Of a stretch of 64,000 bases of DNA, positions 10,145-21,771 are shown in pieces. How positions within the stretch are numbered: position 1 is the first letter of the stretch; each line of letters begins with the position of its first letter. Below the pieces are notes generated by a model. It worked only from the letters and a program-made list of their open reading frames with translations. It did no database searches and was not told the DNA's origin. Origin of the DNA: an uncultured Flavobacteriales bacterium (GTDB lineage Bacteria > Bacteroidota > Bacteroidia > Flavobacteriales > BACL11); NCBI GenBank assembly GCA_949372805.1, contig CASIBH010000002.1, positions 1 through 64,000 on the forward strand, written 5' to 3'. Both the position numbers and the translations under genes were made by a program.

Positions 10145-11368
10145 TTATCTTTTCTTTTTTCTATTTTTAAAGAACTCTTGTTTTTTTCTGTTTTTTTCTT
10201 TTTCAAATTCCTTCTTTTGTTGAGCATTCATTGGTTTTTCTGTTTGTTTGAATGGCTGCTCACTTACTATTTCAATTTTCTTTCCAATTAGTTTCTCTAT
10301 TGCTTTTACATAAACATTTTCTTCAGGTTCAGAAATTGAGATTGAAATACCTTTATTTCCAGCTCTTCCACATCTTCCAATTCTATGTACATATGTTTCC
10401 GCTTCATTAGGTATATCATAGTTTAATACATAGTTTAATTGGTCAATATCAATTCCCCTTGCTGCAATATCAGTTGCTACTAATACCCTTAGATTGTTAT
10501 CTTTAAAGTCTTTTAATGTTTTTTGTCTTTGGTTTTGAGATTTATCACCATGAATTGCTGCAGAATTAATATTTTTCTTTTTTAAATTTCTTACAATTCT
10601 ATCTGCTCCATGTTTTGTTCTAGAAAATACTAGTATTTGTTTAATATCATTATTTCTTAGAATATGAAATAGTAAATCTTTCTTAGTTGATTTATTTGTG
10701 AAGTATAAAAATTGTTTTATTGTATTGGCTGTTGTTGAAGTTTTATGTGCTATTACTTTTTCAGGATTTCGTAATATTTTATTTGAAAATTCAATGATGT
10801 TCTTAGGCATTGTAGCTGAAAAAAATAATGATTGTCTATTAGTTGGAAGTTTCTCTAATATTTTTTTTACATCATTAATAAAACCCATGTCCAGCATTCT
10901 ATCTGCTTCATCCAAAACAAAAAAAGAAATATCCTTTAAAGAGATATATCCTTGCCCCATTAGGTCTAATAATCTTCCAGGAGTTGCTACTAAAATATCT
11001 ACACCTTTTTTAAGTCTATCTGTTTGAGAACCTTGCTTCACTCCACCAAAGATTACTGTATTAGTTATGTTAGTATATTTAGAATAAAGTGTGAAGTTTT
11101 CAGCAATTTGAATTGCAAGTTCTCTGGTAGGGGTAACTACTAAAGTTTTTATTTTTCTTGAGCTATTACCTTGATTTATTAAGTGATGTAAAATTGGTAG
11201 AGCAAAAGCAGCTGTTTTCCCTGTTCCTGTTTGAGCACTTCCTAAAACATCTTTTTTGTTAAGAATAATTGGTATTGCTTGCTGTTGTATTGAAGTAGGG
11301 ACCTCATACTTTAACTCCTTAATCGCTTTTGTTAGTGATTGGTGTAGATTTAAATCATCAAATCTCAT
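10145..11368 (-). CDS. DEAD-box RNA helicase (RhlE-like)
   Basis: SAQTGTGKTAAF, PTRELAIQ, DEADRMLD, SAT, HRIGRCGRAG. Confidence 0.95.
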   Translation of the reverse strand: MRFDDLNLHQSLTKAIKELKYEVPTSIQQQAIPIILNKKDVLGSAQTGTGKTAAFALPILHHLINQGNSSRKIKTLVVTPTRELAIQIAENFTLYSKYTNITNTVIFGGVKQGSQTDRLKKGVDILVATPGRLLDLMGQGYISLKDISFFVLDEADRMLDMGFINDVKKILEKLPTNRQSLFFSATMPKNIIEFSNKILRNPEKVIAHKTSTTANTIKQFLYFTNKSTKKDLLFHILRNNDIKQILVFSRTKHGADRIVRNLKKKNINSAAIHGDKSQNQRQKTLKDFKDNNLRVLVATDIAARGIDIDQLNYVLNYDIPNEAETYVHRIGRCGRAGNKGISISISEPEENVYVKAIEKLIGKKIEIVSEQPFKQTEKPMNAQQKKEFEKEKNRKKQEFFKNRKKKR

Positions 11369-11504
11369 AGTTTTAATACTTTTAGTAGTTATTGCAAATT
11401 TACTTCTTTTACTATAGTTTGAGTTAGACTTACTTATATAAGATTATAAAAAATAAAAAAGTTATTTCATCGACATAATGTTTATTTTTGTTTAAAAATT
11501 AATC

Positions 11505-11999
11505 ATGAAAAAATATTTACTAATTATAATATTTTCAATAATATTCTTAGATGTTAAATCTGAAATTCATGTTATTAGTGTTTGGGATGGTTACCTTCAA
11601 TTTATGCCTTCATCTTTAAATATTAATTTAGGAGATACTATTCATTTTCTTCCCTTAGATTCTCCCTTAATGATGCATACAATCACATCATCTAATGTCC
11701 CAATGGGTGCTACTTCTTTTGATCAAATATGGCAAGCTCCAGCGGATACTTTTTTTCAATACATCCCTCAAGTTGAAGGCTTTTATGAATATGTATGTAC
11801 TCCACATATTTCGTCTGGAATGATTGGTTCTTTTAATGTTATAAATACTGGAACATATGTTTTAGAAGATAATTCAACTAAGAATATTATTAAAAAAATT
11901 AATTTAAGTGGGAGGAATACTAATGGTGAATTTAATAGACCGTTGTTTTTAATTTATGATGATGGTACAGTTGAAAAAAGAATAATATTTAATAAATAA
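11505..11999 (+). CDS. Secreted plastocyanin-like cupredoxin with compact C-terminal tag
   Basis: Signal peptide; type-1 Cu ligand pattern MHTI...YVCTPHISSGM; C-term NIIKKINLSGRNTNGEFNRPLFLIYDDGTVEKRIIFNK. Confidence 0.8.
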   Translation: MKKYLLIIIFSIIFLDVKSEIHVISVWDGYLQFMPSSLNINLGDTIHFLPLDSPLMMHTITSSNVPMGATSFDQIWQAPADTFFQYIPQVEGFYEYVCTPHISSGMIGSFNVINTGTYVLEDNSTKNIIKKINLSGRNTNGEFNRPLFLIYDDGTVEKRIIFNK

Positions 12000-12001
12000 T
12001 T

Positions 12002-13348
12002 TTGACTGATTTTAAAGACATTAAATTAAATAAGCAATTATTTCAGGCTATTGAAAACCTTGGTTTTGATAAACAAACTCCAATTCAAGAGCATACTTTT
12101 TCTAAAATTCTTTCTGGAAACGATTTAGTAGGAATAGCGCAAACAGGTACTGGAAAAACTATTGCTTACTGTCTGCCATTACTTCAAGAGCTTATTTTTT
12201 CTAATCAAAATAATCCAAGAATATTAATCCTTGTGCCTACTAGAGAATTAGTTGCTCAAGTTGTTCAAACATTGAATGATTTGACAGAATATATTACATG
12301 TAGAATTGTTGGGGTTTATGGTGGTACAAATATGAATACTCAAAAGAAAATGCTTCAAGCTGGTGCTGATATTGTTGTTGCTACTCCAGGAAGATTATAT
12401 GATCTAGCACTGTGTAGAGCTTTGCAGCTAAAAGGTGTTAAAAAAGTTGTTATTGATGAAGTAGATATTATGTTAGATTTAGGTTTTAGATTTCAGCTTA
12501 CTAATATATTTGAGCTTCTTCCCAACAAGAAACAAAACATTATGTTTTCTGCAACCATGACTGAGGACGTTGATGAAATGATTGAAAGCTATTTTGAAAA
12601 GCCAGAAAAAGTTCAAATAGCTTTAAGTGGTACCCCTCTAGAAAATATTAATCAAGTAAAATATTCAGTACCAAATTTTTATTCAAAATTAAATTTATTA
12701 GTTGATTTAATTAAAGATAAAGATCTAATGCAAAAGGTTATTGTTTTTGTTTCTAGTAAGAAGATTGCTGATAGTCTAGCCTATTCTTTTGAAGAATTGT
12801 TCATTTCTGATTATGCAGTAATTCATTCAAATAAATCTCAGAATTATCGTTTTAGATCTATAAATCAGTTTAATGAAGGAAAAGTTAGAGTTTTAATAGC
12901 AACAGATATTATTGCTCGTGGACTAGACTCTGAGAAAATTACTCATGTAATTAATTTTGACACTCCTACATTTCCTGAAAACTACATGCATAGGATTGGA
13001 AGAACAGGTAGGGCAGAGGAAGTTGGAAATTCTATTCTATTGTTTACCTCAAAAGAAGAGCCATACAAAGATAGAATAGAAGAATTAATGGATTTAGAAA
13101 TTACTTTATTAGATATTCCCTCTAATGTTGAATTAACTCAGCAGTTAACCGAAGAGGAACATAGATTAAATAATAAGAGCATCAATAGGAATCTTAAAAA
13201 GCAGGATAGAATTAACTCTGGTTTCCATGAAAAAAGCGCCAAGAACCAGCAAGTGAATGACAGAGATAAATGGCGCAAGGAGCGAGCTAAGAAATATAAA
13301 AAATCTAAAACTCGTGGTGATAAAGGAGCAAACCTTAGAAATAAATAA
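12002..13348 (+). CDS. DEAD-box RNA helicase (TTG start)
   Basis: AQTGTGKTIAY, PTRELVAQ, DEVD motif II variant, SAT, HRIGRTGRAE, basic C-term. Confidence 0.93.
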   Translation: MTDFKDIKLNKQLFQAIENLGFDKQTPIQEHTFSKILSGNDLVGIAQTGTGKTIAYCLPLLQELIFSNQNNPRILILVPTRELVAQVVQTLNDLTEYITCRIVGVYGGTNMNTQKKMLQAGADIVVATPGRLYDLALCRALQLKGVKKVVIDEVDIMLDLGFRFQLTNIFELLPNKKQNIMFSATMTEDVDEMIESYFEKPEKVQIALSGTPLENINQVKYSVPNFYSKLNLLVDLIKDKDLMQKVIVFVSSKKIADSLAYSFEELFISDYAVIHSNKSQNYRFRSINQFNEGKVRVLIATDIIARGLDSEKITHVINFDTPTFPENYMHRIGRTGRAEEVGNSILLFTSKEEPYKDRIEELMDLEITLLDIPSNVELTQQLTEEEHRLNNKSINRNLKKQDRINSGFHEKSAKNQQVNDRDKWRKERAKKYKKSKTRGDKGANLRNK

Positions 13349-13392
13349 ATAAGTTTAATATTTATTAGCCTCAAAAAATATTTTCATTTAAT

Positions 13393-13400
13393 TATATTTG
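13393..13400 (+). promoter_or_regulatory. Candidate Bacteroidetes -7 element TATATTTG upstream of GH16 gene
   Basis: Matches TAnnTTTG, about 40 nt before ATG 13440. Confidence 0.4.
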
Positions 13401-13439
13401 CTTATTGTATTTTATACACTTTAATTTAAATTTTTTATT

Positions 13440-16400
13440 ATGAAAAAAATACTATTTTTTTTACTTATTTTTTTAACTAATCTCACTCTGTTCTCTCAAA
13501 ATACAGCACAAGTAACATTTCAAGTTGATATGAGTGCGGTTACAGATCCTTTTACGACTCCTGAAGTTAATGGAAATTTTAACTCATGGTGTGGAAATTG
13601 TTGGGCTATGTCTGATTCAAATGGGGATAATATTTGGGATGTTGTAGGTACAATTAATATTAATACTGATTATGAATTTAAATTCTCTGCAGATAGTTGG
13701 GGAATTCAAGAAAACTTACTTCCTGGGTCGCCATGTACTGTAACCAATTTTGGATTTACAAATAGAACTTTAAATGTTTCTGGTGATACTCTTTTACCTG
13801 CTTTCTGTTGGGAGTCATGTCTTGATTGTGGTTCAGGTCCTTCTTCATATAATGTAACATTTGAAGTTGATATGCGTCAAGTTACAGACCCATACACTAC
13901 ACCTGAGGTTAATGGTGATTTTAATAATTGGTGTGGAAACTGCTGGGCTATGTCTGACAGTAATAATGATAGTATATGGGAATTTACTACAATCTTTGCT
14001 CCTGGAGATACTTTAGAATATAAATACTCTGCTGATAACTGGAGTATTCAAGAAGATCTTGATTCCAATCTGTCATGTATTATTATCAATTATGATCCTT
14101 CAGCTCCAAATGGCTATGGCTATGTAAATAGACTTTCAGTCATAAATAGTGATACAATTATATCCAGTAGCTGGAATGCATGTTCAAACTTGACTAGTGG
14201 GTGTACAGATTCTTTGGCATCTAATTATGATTCCTCTGCTAATTCCGATGATGGAAGTTGTTTATACAGTGTAGTTTTTAATGTTGACATGAATTGTGAT
14301 ACTTCAACATTTAGTTTTGTTCATCTTGAAAGTCCATATTTTGGTTGGTGTGGTGGATGTGTTCCAATGTCAGATCCAGATGGAGATGGTGTTCATACGG
14401 TAACTGTTGATCTTCCACTTGGGGATTTTGAATACAAATATGCTGTAGATAGTTTTGTAGGTCAAGAAAATTTAATTGACGATATGGTAAATGGAGGTAG
14501 TTGTGCTCCAATTACAGACTATAGCACATATGCTAATAGACAATTAACAGTTTCTACTTCTACTTGGAACTTAGTTTGGGAAGAAAATTTTAGCGGAACA
14601 ACACTAAATGATTCTGTCTGGACACATGAAATTGGCAGTGGAAGTCAGTATGGACTTTGGGGCTGGGGAAATGGAGAGCAGCAGTTTTATCAGCCTTCAA
14701 ATACAGAAGTTAATAATGGTAATCTAAAAATAACGGCACAGCAAGAGCCTAATGGGCTTGTTGACAGTTGGGGTAATACATATAATTTATCTTCGTCAAG
14801 AATTATGTCAAAAGATAAAATGGAGTTCCGATATGGAAAAATTGAGGCAAGAATAAAAACTATTAATGGAGAAGGTTTTTGGCCTGCGTTTTGGATGCTT
14901 CCCTCTGGTGGATCTTGGCCTTGCGATGGTGAAATTGATATTATGGAGCAGTGGGGTTCAGACCTTCCTACAAATAGCACAACTGGAGCGGCTCATATTG
15001 GATCATGTCCTGGAACAAGTTCATATAATAGCTTTAATCACAACAGTACCAATGGAAATTATGCTGATGATTTTCATACTTATGCAGTTGTATGGCAAGA
15101 AGATTACATTGCATGGTATGTAGACGGGGTAGAAGTACATTCTATTAGTCCCTCAAGCTTCTCATCAATTCCTGGCCAGCACAGTTGGCCTTTTAACTCT
15201 AATCAGTGGTACTTGATAATTAATCTAGCTATAGATCAAAATGGACCAAATGGAAACACTCAGTTCCCCTCTTCAATTGAAGTAGATTACATAAAAATCT
15301 ATGATAACAGCGTTAATAATTCTCAATCACCAAATTATAATTCTCAAACGGGCTTAATTGCTAATGATGTGTATGGGTCATGTGATTCTTGTGTAACATC
15401 TGGATTATCACTTACTCAAATTGATTTACCTATTTCTTGGGATGATTCAACAGTAAATTATACAACCACTCCATTTGGAGGAATAAATTCTAGTGTTATC
15501 TCCTGACCCGCTTGATTCTACAAATAACGTTTTAATGACAGATAGAACTGCTGGATCACCAACTTGGGCAGGTACAACTTTAAGTACTCCAAACGGTTTG
15601 GCTAACGCTATTGCTTTTGCAAGTGGATCTACTAAAATAAGTGGCAAATATTTATTCTCCCTTTTTTGGAGTTGTTGTAAGGTTGAAAGCTGAAGACCAT
15701 ACGGATCCAACAAAGTCAGTAGAAACTGAAGCGACTATAACTACAGCTAACGGTTGGAGTACATTGGTATTTGATTTTTCTAATGAGGCTCCAGGCACTG
15801 CAACAATTGATTTTAGCTATAACTATGATATGCTATCTATATTTTTTGATTATGGAAATGTTCCATCTTCAAGTACTATATATTATTTAGATAGTGTTGC
15901 TTTTGGAGACTTTATTTTTGGTCAAAGTGGTTGTACTGATCCAAATGGCATCTAACTATGATCCAATATGCAACCTATGGACGATGGTTCATGTTTTACA
16001 TGAATTGTTCAAACCCTGTTCCCTCTGGATTATCCGTTAACTGGACAACAGATACTAAAGCGTCAGTTTCATGGGATAATATGAATGATAGTGCATGTAT
16101 GGTATTCAAATACTTTATAAGATATAGAGTTGACAACTTAGATGGTACCTATGGTAGCTGGGTGACTAAGTCAGCAGGAGTTGGTAATGGTCTATGTAAC
16201 TTTGGTCTTAATACCACTGAGAAGAGATTACAGTTCTTAACGCTGCAACTACTTACCAGTTTAAGATGAAAGCTTTCTACTGTGGTGGAACGGAATCAGG
16301 ATATTCTTCCCCTGCAAGCTTTACTACTGGAGCAGATTGTCCTCCAATGACTAACTTAGGTGTACAAACATTTAATGGGAATCAAGCTAAAGCTACATTC

Positions 16401-16935
16401 TCTTGGGATACTACAGGAGCTTATGTTTTCGCAAGAATTGCATTAAGAGTTGATACTACAGGTGCAGCTTGGGGAACAGCTGGTGGATTTGGTATTTATT
16501 ACCCACACTATCTGTTAATAAGTTTGGGCTAACTCCTGGACAGTCATACAGAGCTCAAGGAAGAACATTCTGTGATTCTAATGTTACATCTTATAGATCA
16601 ACGTGGACGACCCCTGTACTGTGGACACAACCAGGAACATTGATTAAGAATGGAGGCGGATCAAGTCAGATCAATAACTTAGATGTTTACCCTAACCCAT
16701 CAAGAGATGTCTTTAACATAAGCTTTGTATCTCAGAGGAAATACAAGAGCTTAAGAATTAGAGTGATCAATCATAATGGGAGAAGTAAGTGTATGACAGC
16801 AAGAGCATAGAGCAGTTTATTGGTGAGTATACACTAAGCAGATAGACTCTAACTAGATAATTCTAAGGGAGTTTACTTCTTAGAGATCACAATCAAATAA
16901 TGCGGTAGTAAATAGAAAAACTAGTTATTCAGTAA
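13440..16935 (+). pseudogene. Secreted GH16 glycoside hydrolase (laminarinase-like) with three N-terminal beta-sandwich modules, Cys-rich repeats, FN3-like module and T9SS CTD; multiple frameshifts after about 15500
   Basis: Catalytic GEIDIMEQWG; three VTFxVDM...NGxFNxWCGxCxxMSDxxxDxxW modules; fragments in ORFs 15493-15693, 15641-15955, 15958-16269, 16266-16532, 16469-16810 continue one protein when +/-1 nt is corrected; residual GVYFLEIT..VVNRKLVIQ up to TAA 16933-16935. Confidence 0.8.
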
Positions 16936-18445
16936 TTTTTTTTTAAGAAATAGAATTTAAGGAATGCATTAGCAGATTTTGCTAGTGCATTCTTTTTTTC
17001 ATCCTTCATTTTGTCAAACATATTAATCATAAATTTCATTCGTATATTTTTCTTAAATACCTCTCTATGATTATTTATAAATCTCCAGTATAGACCATCC
17101 CAAATATTCGTCCATTCCCCCTTGGTATTAAAGTCACTCATTTTCTTAATTATAGTTGCTTGAGCTTATGTATGGTTTTGTAGACATAATACCACCGTCC
17201 GAGAATTGACTCATTCCGTACACATTTGGAACCATTACCCAGTCATAAGAATCTATAAATAATTCCATAAACCACATATATACTTCATCAGGGTCAAAAC
17301 TCACATAGGAGCATGAAATTACCTAATACCATTAACCTTTCAATGTGATGACAATAACTCTTATCTAATGTTTTTTTCAATAGCGGTTGTCTACAGGTAA
17401 TATTCCAGTAGTTGCATTGTAAAATGATTTAGGAATCTTTCTTTTAAAGCCAAAGAAATTATTTTTTTCTTTCAAATGATCCTTTAAATATATAAATACC
17501 TCTAATAAATTCTCTCCACCCAATTATTTGTCTTATAAAACCCTCAAGAGAATTAATAGGAACAAGATTTGAAAACTTTAGTGATTCATTAACTACAACA
17601 TCAGGTGTTAATAGGCCAGTATTTAAAAGAGGGGAAATTTAAACTGTGATTAAGAAATATTTCTTTTTCTACAATTGCATCTTCATAGACGCCAAATTCT
17701 GAAAATCTATTTTCTAAAAATTCCTTCAACCATTCTTTTGCTTGAGTAAATGAAGTTGGATATTGTGGGATTTCAGGAATTCTACCAGGGTTGTCTTTTA
17801 AAATGAAGTTTAATATAAGATACTGCTTCTGTAAAGTATTTATCAGCTTGTAATTCTTTTATTTTTGGAGGGATTTTATTTTTGGGATATTTTTTTCTAT
17901 TTTCTGAATCAAATGTCCATTTTCCACCTTCAGGTTTTCCATCTTTATCAATTAATATTCCATGTTTTTTTCTCTGCTCAGTGTTAAAATGATGAATGTA
18001 AAAATTTACTTTTATTATTTCCAAAAAATTTATCAATCTCAGCAGTAGAATTAAGAAACATTGGACTTTCAAGAATTTCTATTTCAATATTATTTTGATT
18101 AGAATAATTATGAATTCTAGAATCAAGATAATTATCTTACACAGTTAATGTAAATGATATTATTAAACTTTTCTTTTTTTAAATTTATAATTAAATTTCT
18201 TACATCACTAAGTTTAGTTTTTATTTTCAATATATGTGATATCTATATCTTTTTCTTTTAAAAAATTCATAGTAGAATTTCATCGAAGAGCGATGCATAA
18301 TTAGTTTTTGGACATGAAACTTATATTGACTAAAAAAAAGGGGCTCTTCAATTAAAAAAAACTCACCTTTTTTTTCTAGTAATGGATTTATCTCAAATAA
18401 TTGATGTGGGAAAATTAAAATTGCTGTTTTAGTATCTTTATTCAT
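16929..18445 (-). pseudogene. Cryptochrome/photolyase-family protein of the deoxyribodipyrimidine-photolyase-related (DPRP, FeS-BCP-like) group, frameshifted
   Basis: Pieces: KTAILIFPHQLFEINPLL (start 18445), [93 protein letters not shown] across changing frames. Confidence 0.8.
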
Positions 18446-19544
18446 TTAATCTAGATTTTTTAAGTTCCTTTTTTAGCTTTATTCCAATATTTAAAAAATG
18501 AAGTATAATTACCTTTAACATTTGTTAGCCAATCTCTACTTTTCTCTATTTCCAGTGTAGTGTGAGTTTAAAGGATGTTCTTTGTAGTAAATATTATTAT
18601 TAATTATAAGTTTTGTAAGCTCAGTATATTCGCCAGTAAAAATTTGAATATTTTCTATGTTTTTTGATAGCTCTAGCATAAAATCCATACATTTTTTGCT
18701 TATGGGATGTTTTTCAAAAATACTTGGCTCAATAATTAGTATTCTATTTGCTTTGTTCACAGTCCTCCACAATGGGTCAAGATTATAATAATTATAAACA
18801 CAAGTTTGAATATTTGGATTAATAATTAATTTATCACTTTTTGGTAAAATTGTTTTTTTCATCAAATAAAATTCTTTCCTCTAGTTCATTGGGAACAGAC
18901 ATATCTGTTATTTTTTCATAGCTATGATCTAAAAATGTATTTCTTTGATTTGAATAAGTATATTTATTAATATTTTCTTGATTGGCATAGTACTTTTTAT
19001 TGCTATTTGCTCCAGCAACCCACTGCCAGGCTTAATGAATTAGATGCTAAATCTCCATCAAGAAGATAATAATACATCCATTTAGCTGGATTTCTCCAGT
19101 TACTTTTGGAAATATTACAACAAATTGAAGCTATATACATTCTTAAATGATTATGTATGTATCCCGTTTCATATAAACCATTAATTACACGATCAATGAT
19201 TTCAATTCCTGACTTTGCTTTAGTAATATTTAAAGAGATTTCATTATTACTTGTATCTGGTTGAAGTCTTTTTAAATCTGTATTGATATCATTTGCCTAA
19301 CCATAATAATTGCCAATAATCTCTCCATGCAAGCTCCTGCACAAACTTTTCTATTTCACTTAAATCATATCCTTTTTTAATACAGATATCGTATATTAAT
19401 TTTGTTGAAATAACTCCTCCTTGAAATATATGGAGATAAGTAGGTTACATCGCCATCTATAAAGTTTCTGTTTTTACAATACTTTTTAGGTGAAATGTTT
19501 TCTACTCTCTTAATGATATCTTTGTAATTAGTAGGGAAATTCAT
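18438..19544 (-). pseudogene. FAD-binding deoxyribodipyrimidine photolyase-like protein, frameshifted; overlaps the start of the DPRP gene by 8 nt
   Basis: MNFPTNYKDIIKRVENISPKKYCKNRNFIDGDVTYLSPYISRGVIS..., ELAWRDYWQ, HNHLRMYIASICCN, WQWVAGANSNKKYYANQENINKYTYSNQR read in shifting frames. Confidence 0.78.
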
Positions 19545-19591
19545 CTATGTATAATTTAGTGCTTTAAAAAGTTATACAAATTTAAATAATC

Positions 19592-19599
19592 TATATTTG
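19592..19599 (+). promoter_or_regulatory. Candidate -7 element TATATTTG
   Basis: TAnnTTTG match about 25 nt upstream of 19625. Confidence 0.4.
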
Positions 19600-19624
19600 A
19601 AATGTTATTTTTATAAAATAAAAT

Positions 19625-20648
19625 TTGAAAAATTTAATATTAATCCTATTGTTATTACCAATTTTTTGCTTTTCTCAGCAAACTATTTATTCTAATGTTA
19701 ATCATAATGGTATTTCTAGAGATTATATTCTATATGTACCTCAATCATATGATTCTAATGTTAAAATTCCTTTAGTTTTTTCGCTTCATGGTAAATCTTT
19801 AACTAACGTTATAAATATGAATATTACAAATTTTAATGATATTGCTGATACAGCAAATTTTATTGTTGTTTACCCTCAGGGAGAATTAGATGTTTCTTTA
19901 ACTACTGGCTGGAATGTTGGTTGGTCCTTCTCAAGTGGGGCTGATGATATTGGATTTATTGATACTATTTTAGAAATTATTTCTTTTCAATATAATATTG
20001 ATCTAGAAAGAGTTTATAGTACAGGTTTTTCAAATGGTGGCTTTATGAGTTACTTACTTGCTTGTCAATTAAGTGATAAGATTGCTGCAATTGCTTCTGT
20101 AGCAGGAACTATGACAAATGACACCTACAATAATTGTAATCCAATTCATCCAACTCCTATACTACAAATTCATGGTACAAATGATCTTGTTGTTCCTTAC
20201 AGCGGTGATCAATCGAAGAAATCCGTTGATGTTATTTTAGAATTTTGGAGAAATTATAATAATTGTTCTCTCAATCCAATTATCTCTAATCTTGCAGATA
20301 TATATATTCTTGATCTGTCCACTGTAGATCATTTTTTATTTGAAAATGGAGATAACGGAGTAACAACAGAGCACTTGAAAATTAATAATGGAGGTCATGA
20401 ATGGCCTGGTTCTTGGGGGTAATATGGATATTGACGCTAGTATTGAGATTTGGAACTTTTTCTCTCGATATAATATAAATGGACTGATCTCTAATGTTTC
20501 CTCATTATCCATTGATCAGAACTTTCAAAATAGATCTCTTATTAATATTTTGGATTTAAATGGTAAAATCACTTCTTCTGATGAAAATAAGCCATTATTT
20601 TATTTGTATAGTGATGGGTCAATAGAAAAGAAAATTATTATTAAATGA
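19625..20648 (+). pseudogene. Secreted PHB depolymerase/esterase-like hydrolase with compact C-terminal tag; +1 frameshift in a G-run near 20420
   Basis: ORF 19625-20422 ends GGHEWPGSWG*, ORF 20388-20648 continues SWGNMDIDASIEIWNFFSRY; C-term SLINILDLNGKITSSDENKPLFYLYSDGSIEKKIIIK. Start is TTG. Confidence 0.8.
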
Positions 20649-21061
20649 TTAAACAACTTATAATTTTAAATATAATATTTTTACTTTTCCGTAATTTTGG
20701 ATGTAATAAAACATTTACTGAAAACTGTATGACTGATAGATATTACTCTTCTTCCTTTCACAAATATAATAATGGTTATAGATATACTCAAAGAGAAATT
20801 TCTACCAATTTTTCTGAAGAAGATTTTAATCAATTATTTAAAGAATCTAATCTTAGTTGTAAAGAAATTCTTACAAAATATTTTTATTGTAATATATGTT
20901 TTAACTCTGCTCAAGAACATATAATTTCCTATAATGGAAATAAAATAATACTTGATTCTACAAATAGTGTTATTGACTTTACAGAAAATATATTATCAAT
21001 TATTGCTAATATGCAAACAGGGGCCCTAGAGTATGATGATTTTAATAGTATTAATCCATAG
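20645..21061 (+). CDS. Hypothetical protein with N-terminal hydrophobic segment
   Basis: 138-aa ORF directly following the upstream gene. Confidence 0.5.
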   Translation: MIKQLIILNIIFLLFRNFGCNKTFTENCMTDRYYSSSFHKYNNGYRYTQREISTNFSEEDFNQLFKESNLSCKEILTKYFYCNICFNSAQEHIISYNGNKIILDSTNSVIDFTENILSIIANMQTGALEYDDFNSINP

Positions 21062-21122
21062 ATTATTTTAATTAAATTATATTTTTGTCTATAATAAATA
21101 ATCAAATTAAATACATATAAAA

Positions 21123-21653
21123 ATGAAAAAAAATATTTTATTATTATCAATTATTACAATTCTATTCTCATGTGGGAATGAAGTGCAAATGGAAGTTGGG
21201 GAGACGCCAAAAAATATTATTGGCTATGAAGTTAGTGATGCAGGGGAGAAAATATCTCTTTACAGTGGAGACATGTCTACTGTTGAAGTATGGGAAAATT
21301 ATTTAACTGCACATAATGCTGCGGACCTTGACGCTATTAAGCTTTTAAATGCTGAAGACATTAAAGTTTGGGCCCCAAAGGGTGAGTATATTAATGGGTC
21401 TGATGCTCATATTGAATTTCTTACTGCTTGGTTTACAAATAACACTCCAAAATGGAAAACTAAATATATGATTGCCAATGAAGTTACAAAGGGTGATGTT
21501 TTAGAGCAGTGGGTTACTTCTGGTCATGATTTAACTTTAAATGTAGAAGGAGACGTGATTAATGTTTTTCAAGTTCATGACGCATTAATTGTTGACGGTA
21601 AAGTTCAAAAATTTTATGTCAATGAAAGAGTTGTTTTAGATTCTAAAGAGTAG
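21123..21653 (+). CDS. Putative lipoprotein, NTF2/SnoaL-like
   Basis: Lipobox LFSC; VEVWENYLTAHNAADLDAIKLLNAEDIKVWAPKGEYINGSDAHIEFLTAWF. Confidence 0.6.
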   Translation: MKKNILLLSIITILFSCGNEVQMEVGETPKNIIGYEVSDAGEKISLYSGDMSTVEVWENYLTAHNAADLDAIKLLNAEDIKVWAPKGEYINGSDAHIEFLTAWFTNNTPKWKTKYMIANEVTKGDVLEQWVTSGHDLTLNVEGDVINVFQVHDALIVDGKVQKFYVNERVVLDSKE

Positions 21654-21675
21654 TAAATACATTAAGTTATTATAG

Positions 21676-21710
21676 AAACCTTGTAAGTATATACTTACAA
21701 GGTTTTTTTT
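21676..21710 (+). terminator. Rho-independent terminator
   Basis: aaaccttgtaagtat|atacttacaaggttt followed by a T-run. Confidence 0.85.
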
Positions 21711-21740
21711 TAAACATTCACAAATATATTTTTTAAAGCT

Positions 21741-21748
21741 TAAATTTG
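21741..21748 (+). promoter_or_regulatory. Candidate -7 element TAAATTTG
   Basis: TAnnTTTG match 24 nt upstream of ATG 21772. Confidence 0.45.
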
Positions 21749-21771
21749 TATATTAAAATTTTATACTAAAT

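Noticed and set aside
10698-11027. Plus-strand ORF inside the DEAD-box helicase gene
   Set aside because: Antisense to a well-supported helicase, no recognisable domain.
13138-13374. Minus-strand ORF over the end of the second helicase
   Set aside because: Antisense shadow of a Lys/Arg-rich tail giving a Leu/Phe-rich peptide.
14311-15123. ORFs 14311-14511, 14690-14980 (minus) and 14866-15123 (plus, other frame) in the GH16 gene
   Set aside because: Overlap the clear GH16 frame with the GEIDIMEQ motif.
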